From DAOTUB01 sp034437455 (lineage in GTDB: Bacteria > Chloroflexota > Anaerolineae > B4-G1): a DNA stretch of 32,000 nt. The DNA lies in contig DAOTUB010000299.1 of NCBI GenBank assembly GCA_034437455.1, positions 1 to 32,000 on the forward strand. Direction: 5' to 3'. Below are positions 30,008 through 32,000 of the stretch, piece by piece (position 1 is the stretch's first letter; each line of letters starts with the position of its first letter). A program made the translations under genes and the position numbers. The notes below the pieces were generated by a model that saw only the letters and a list, made by a program, of their open reading frames with translations, did not search any database and had not been told where the DNA came from.

Positions 30008-30419
30008 TCAATCCCGTCCATCAATGGCCTTGCTCAATTCCTTTCGGCCCCGGTAACCGAACAAGATGATTGGAATCTGGAAAATGATCCAGACAACCGG
30101 CCCGAATAGTTGTGATTCGTACCCCGAGGGCCTGGTAATCAGCATTTCCAGAACACTTATCGATGTGATCACGAAGGTGATCCCTCCCAGGATCATAGCC
30201 GCCAGGAAACCCCAGTGGATCTCTCGCGCACATATCGGGATCAGAATCAGGCTGGCCACAGTCACGACCGTGTGACGGCGCGCCCCCAGGGTGACGATGT
30301 CGCTTAGCGTGCTGGTGGATTTGAAAGCAAAGCCCAATTCAAGACCCATCAGAATCCAAAAGACAGAGTTCGAGTCCGATGACAACGCCCAGGCTGTGAG
30401 TGGAAATCCTTCTGCTCAT
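30008..30419 (-). pseudogene. Small membrane protein gene with a one-base frameshift
   Basis: The ATG at 30419, with GGGAGG just upstream and 8 bp after the methyltransferase stop, starts MSRRISTHSLGVVIGLELC and then soon stops. One base out of frame, near the CTTTTGG run (about 30365-30371), the reading continues as FWILMGLELGFAFKS to the TAG region at 30008. Joined, the product would be about 137 residues with four membrane helices (LGVVIGLELC+FWILMGLELGFAF; TVVTVASLILIPIC; WGFLAAMILGGITFVITSISV; FGPVVWIIFQIPIILFGY). The alternative TTG start at 30385 would truncate helix 1. Either a real pseudogene or a homopolymer sequencing error. No family recognised. Confidence 0.6.
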
Positions 30420-30427
30420 AGCCCTCC

Positions 30428-31063
30428 CTATGCTCCGACGGTGATGGACTGCCAAAACAGCCCGCTCTTGAGTTCGTACCGGTCAATGCCTTTCCTGGTC
30501 AAAAGGTCACGTATCTCCGCTGGCGTGTAGGCGGCCCTGATTGAAGTGATAAAACCATCCTGGGATGGTATCCAGTACAGCCACCAAACTCTCCTCAGAT
30601 CGTGGATGAGCAGCGCGCCTCCAGGCGCGACGGCGCTCAGGAGGTTCTCGATCACGCTCTCAGGATCGTCCCAGTGGTGGAGAGAGTAGGTTGAGTAGAC
30701 CAGGTCGAACTGGCCGAGTTGGCTCAGCAATTCCGCGTCGGTGGCGTCCCCTTCGACGAGCTTGATCCGGTCCGCCAGCCCCTCGCTCTCAACTTGCTCC
30801 TTGGCGACCGCGATCATGGCGGGCGAAAATTCGACAGCCGTGATGTGCGCTTTCGGTATTGCCTGAGCGACCATGGTGGTCAGGACCGCGGGTCCGGCTC
30901 CCACGTCGAGAAACTGGCCCGTGGCTCCTCGGCGGTTGATTCCCCTCACGATGACGTTGTATCCCATCCGCATGAACGGCGACCTGGCCTCTTGGGCGTA
31001 AGCCCTCGCGCTTTCTATTCCGACAAAACCTTGCTCGCGCTCCTCTACGATCCGCTTGGGCAT
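30428..31063 (-). CDS. Class I SAM-dependent methyltransferase
   Basis: A 211-residue methyltransferase from the ATG at 31063, which has GAGGAGGT five bases upstream (better than the GTG two codons earlier). Motif I is FLDVGAGPAVLTTM near residues 50-60, acidic motif VEFSPAMIAVAKEQ, motif EGDATDAELL and a post-motif FDLVYSTYSLHHWDDPE, the UbiE/ubiquinone-methyltransferase-like type. The acceptor substrate is unknown. It follows a PadR regulator gene in the same direction (134-bp spacer with an imperfect CGCCAC/GTGGCG hairpin) and precedes the frameshifted membrane protein gene, so may form a small PadR-controlled unit. Confidence 0.85.
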   Translation of the reverse strand: MPKRIVEEREQGFVGIESARAYAQEARSPFMRMGYNVIVRGINRRGATGQFLDVGAGPAVLTTMVAQAIPKAHITAVEFSPAMIAVAKEQVESEGLADRIKLVEGDATDAELLSQLGQFDLVYSTYSLHHWDDPESVIENLLSAVAPGGALLIHDLRRVWWLYWIPSQDGFITSIRAAYTPAEIRDLLTRKGIDRYELKSGLFWQSITVGA

Positions 31064-31196
31064 TTGCACCTCCTCATAAAACTTTTGTGAGTATCAATGC
31101 CGCTCGAAAACAAAATGGCGAGTCGAAGCGCCACCCACGATACGATTGCCGACATCGTGGCGATGAAACGCAACTTTTTCTGGCAAGTCAAATCTT

Positions 31197-31763
31197 TCAG
31201 CTTTGTTGCTCGTCAGATGGCAAATGGTGTAACTCTTCTAGCGCCGATTCAATCCATTGCAATTCCCATTCTATGTGAGCGATGCCATAGTCCAGCGTGA
31301 ACTGCCACAGGCGACGGGTTCTTTCGGAGCGCTCCTCCGCGAATCGTCGTTCAATGACCGCCTGTACGCCGGTGCGAAACAGCTCCAGCTTTTGGCGTAA
31401 TTTTTGGGCGCGCGCCTCAAACAGGGCGGTGATCTCCTCGTCGGGGAGTTGATGGGCGAAAAAGACCTGGACCAGCCACTTGTGACGGATCCTGGCCAGG
31501 TCGAGCGGCGTGGTGAGCCAGCGGTGTAGCTCGGCCCGACCCTCGTCGGTGATGTGGTAGACCTTGCGATCGGGGCGGTCCTCTTGCTCCACCATCTCCA
31601 TCCACACCCACTTTTCTTCTTCCAGACGCTTCAGCGTGCGATAGATCTGGCTCTGTGGAGCTGACCAAAAGTGGCGCACCGATTCGTCAAAGAATTTCTT
31701 CAAGTCGTAGCCTGTGAATGGCCGATAGGTGAGAAATCCCAGGATGGCGTGTTTTAATGACAA
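31197..31763 (-). CDS. PadR-family transcriptional regulator
   Basis: A 188-residue PadR regulator. The start is a TTG at 31763, chosen because MSLKHAILGFL is the canonical N-terminus of this family; no good ATG exists nearby. The N-terminal winged helix (TGYDLKKFFDESVRHFWSAPQSQIYRTLKRLEEEKWV, basic wing DRPDRKVYHITDEGRAEL) is followed by the C-terminal antiparallel-helix dimerisation domain (about 90-185), as in PadR-s2 proteins. An 18-bp palindrome 44 bases upstream is a likely operator, implying autoregulation. The methyltransferase gene downstream is the obvious candidate target. Effector unknown. Confidence 0.9.
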   Translation of the reverse strand: MSLKHAILGFLTYRPFTGYDLKKFFDESVRHFWSAPQSQIYRTLKRLEEEKWVWMEMVEQEDRPDRKVYHITDEGRAELHRWLTTPLDLARIRHKWLVQVFFAHQLPDEEITALFEARAQKLRQKLELFRTGVQAVIERRFAEERSERTRRLWQFTLDYGIAHIEWELQWIESALEELHHLPSDEQQS

Positions 31764-31806
31764 TCTTATTCTCTTATGCTAATATGTCTTTGATGGTATA
31801 TATACT

Positions 31807-31824
31807 TTGTGTTATATAATACAA
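31807..31824. promoter_or_regulatory. Palindromic operator-like site upstream of padR-type gene
   Basis: TTGTGTTATATAATACAA (31807-31824) is an 18-bp dyad with one mismatched pair. It is AT-rich and includes a TATAAT-like core, so may overlap the PadR promoter. PadR proteins commonly bind such dyads. Confidence 0.5.
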
Positions 31825-31852
31825 GGTACATACTACCACAATCTCTTGGTAT

Positions 31853-32000
31853 TGTCAAGGCGGTCAATCAAAATGTCAGTTAAAGTTCAAAAGTGAACCA
31901 TTTAAGGCTGAAAGGTGAACCGTTTCTGGTTGAAAAGTGAACCGGTCATGATAGAGTTCTCCCAAGCTAATCCTAGATCCCAGGAGGAAGAAAATGGTTC
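31853..32000 (+). mobile_element. Left end of an IS21-like element, truncated by the window
   Basis: From TGTCAAGGCGG (31853) the sequence changes character. Three direct repeats (A/G)GTGAACC start at 31892, 31914 and 31936, exactly 22 bp apart, each in a wider GAAAAGTGAACC-type context. Multiple spaced terminal repeats of this form are typical of IS21-family ends. A strong AGGAGG (31982-31987) lies six bases before an ATG at 31994, probably the start of the transposase gene, of which only two codons are in view. The family call is inference. Confidence 0.5.

Overview
This window looks like a piece of a moderately GC-rich genome from a Chloroflexota (Anaerolineae-like) or similar anaerobic bacterium. 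That is an inference from protein flavour and from abundant short palindromic intergenic repeats; no rRNA or other phylogenetic marker is present. I see no tRNA, rRNA or CRISPR array. Both window edges carry insertion-sequence material: a transposase C-terminal remnant at 1-128 and an IS21-like left end at about 31853-32000.

Main locus (164-20132, all minus strand; transcription runs from high to low coordinates). A HutC/GntR-type regulator (19386-20132) with an excellent sigma70-type promoter and tandem operator-like repeats leads into two ornithine/aspartate-carbamoyltransferase-fold enzymes: a YgeW-like one at 18177-19241 and a second one at 17124-18161. These are followed by a threonine-synthase-like PLP enzyme (14989-16302), a second fold-type II PLP enzyme (13469-14932), a fused FAD/[2Fe-2S] molybdenum-hydroxylase subunit (10763-12250), the molybdenum-binding subunit (4992-7268), YgfK (1552-4830) and an 8-oxoguanine-deaminase-like SsnA-family amidohydrolase (164-1540). 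The set resembles the ygeW-ygeX-ygfK-ssnA-xdh purine/urate catabolic loci of anaerobes: hydroxylase, YgfK and deaminase would act on the purine, and carbamoyltransferases plus PLP lyases on the ring-opened ureido products.

The locus is interrupted at gene junctions by accessory modules. A TumA/TumE-like toxin-antitoxin pair and an antitoxin-like small gene sit at 12307-13441. A compact cassette at 7352-10756 encodes an ADP-ribosyltransferase-like protein, an unknown 160-aa protein, a 582-aa protein with a nucleoside-phosphorylase-like C-terminus, a frameshifted small ORF and a PD-(D/E)XK-like protein. A decayed DUF6881-like gene lies in the only long gene-poor stretch (16309-17123).

Second minus-strand block (20267-25693): a 115-aa unknown, a membrane histidine kinase overlapping an HD-domain alarmone-hydrolase-like gene, a YtcJ-like amidohydrolase, a radical SAM enzyme and a fold-type I PLP enzyme. 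The last two overlap by ATGA, and the amidohydrolase lies 12 bp upstream of the radical SAM gene. This trio has no pathway I recognise.

Plus-strand block (25991-29979): a chimeric remnant of an S9 peptidase, then a GH4 glycosidase, a class II aldolase-like enzyme and a LarA-like nickel racemase, probably a carbohydrate or hydroxy-acid catabolic operon. A last minus-strand unit (30008-31763) has a PadR regulator, a SAM methyltransferase and a frameshifted small membrane protein.

Short palindromic elements of several families are scattered throughout. At least two (11174-11232 inside the FAD/FeS gene and 29927-29991 at the end of larA) are read through as protein sequence; a third, smaller hairpin in the Mo-subunit gene may be another case.
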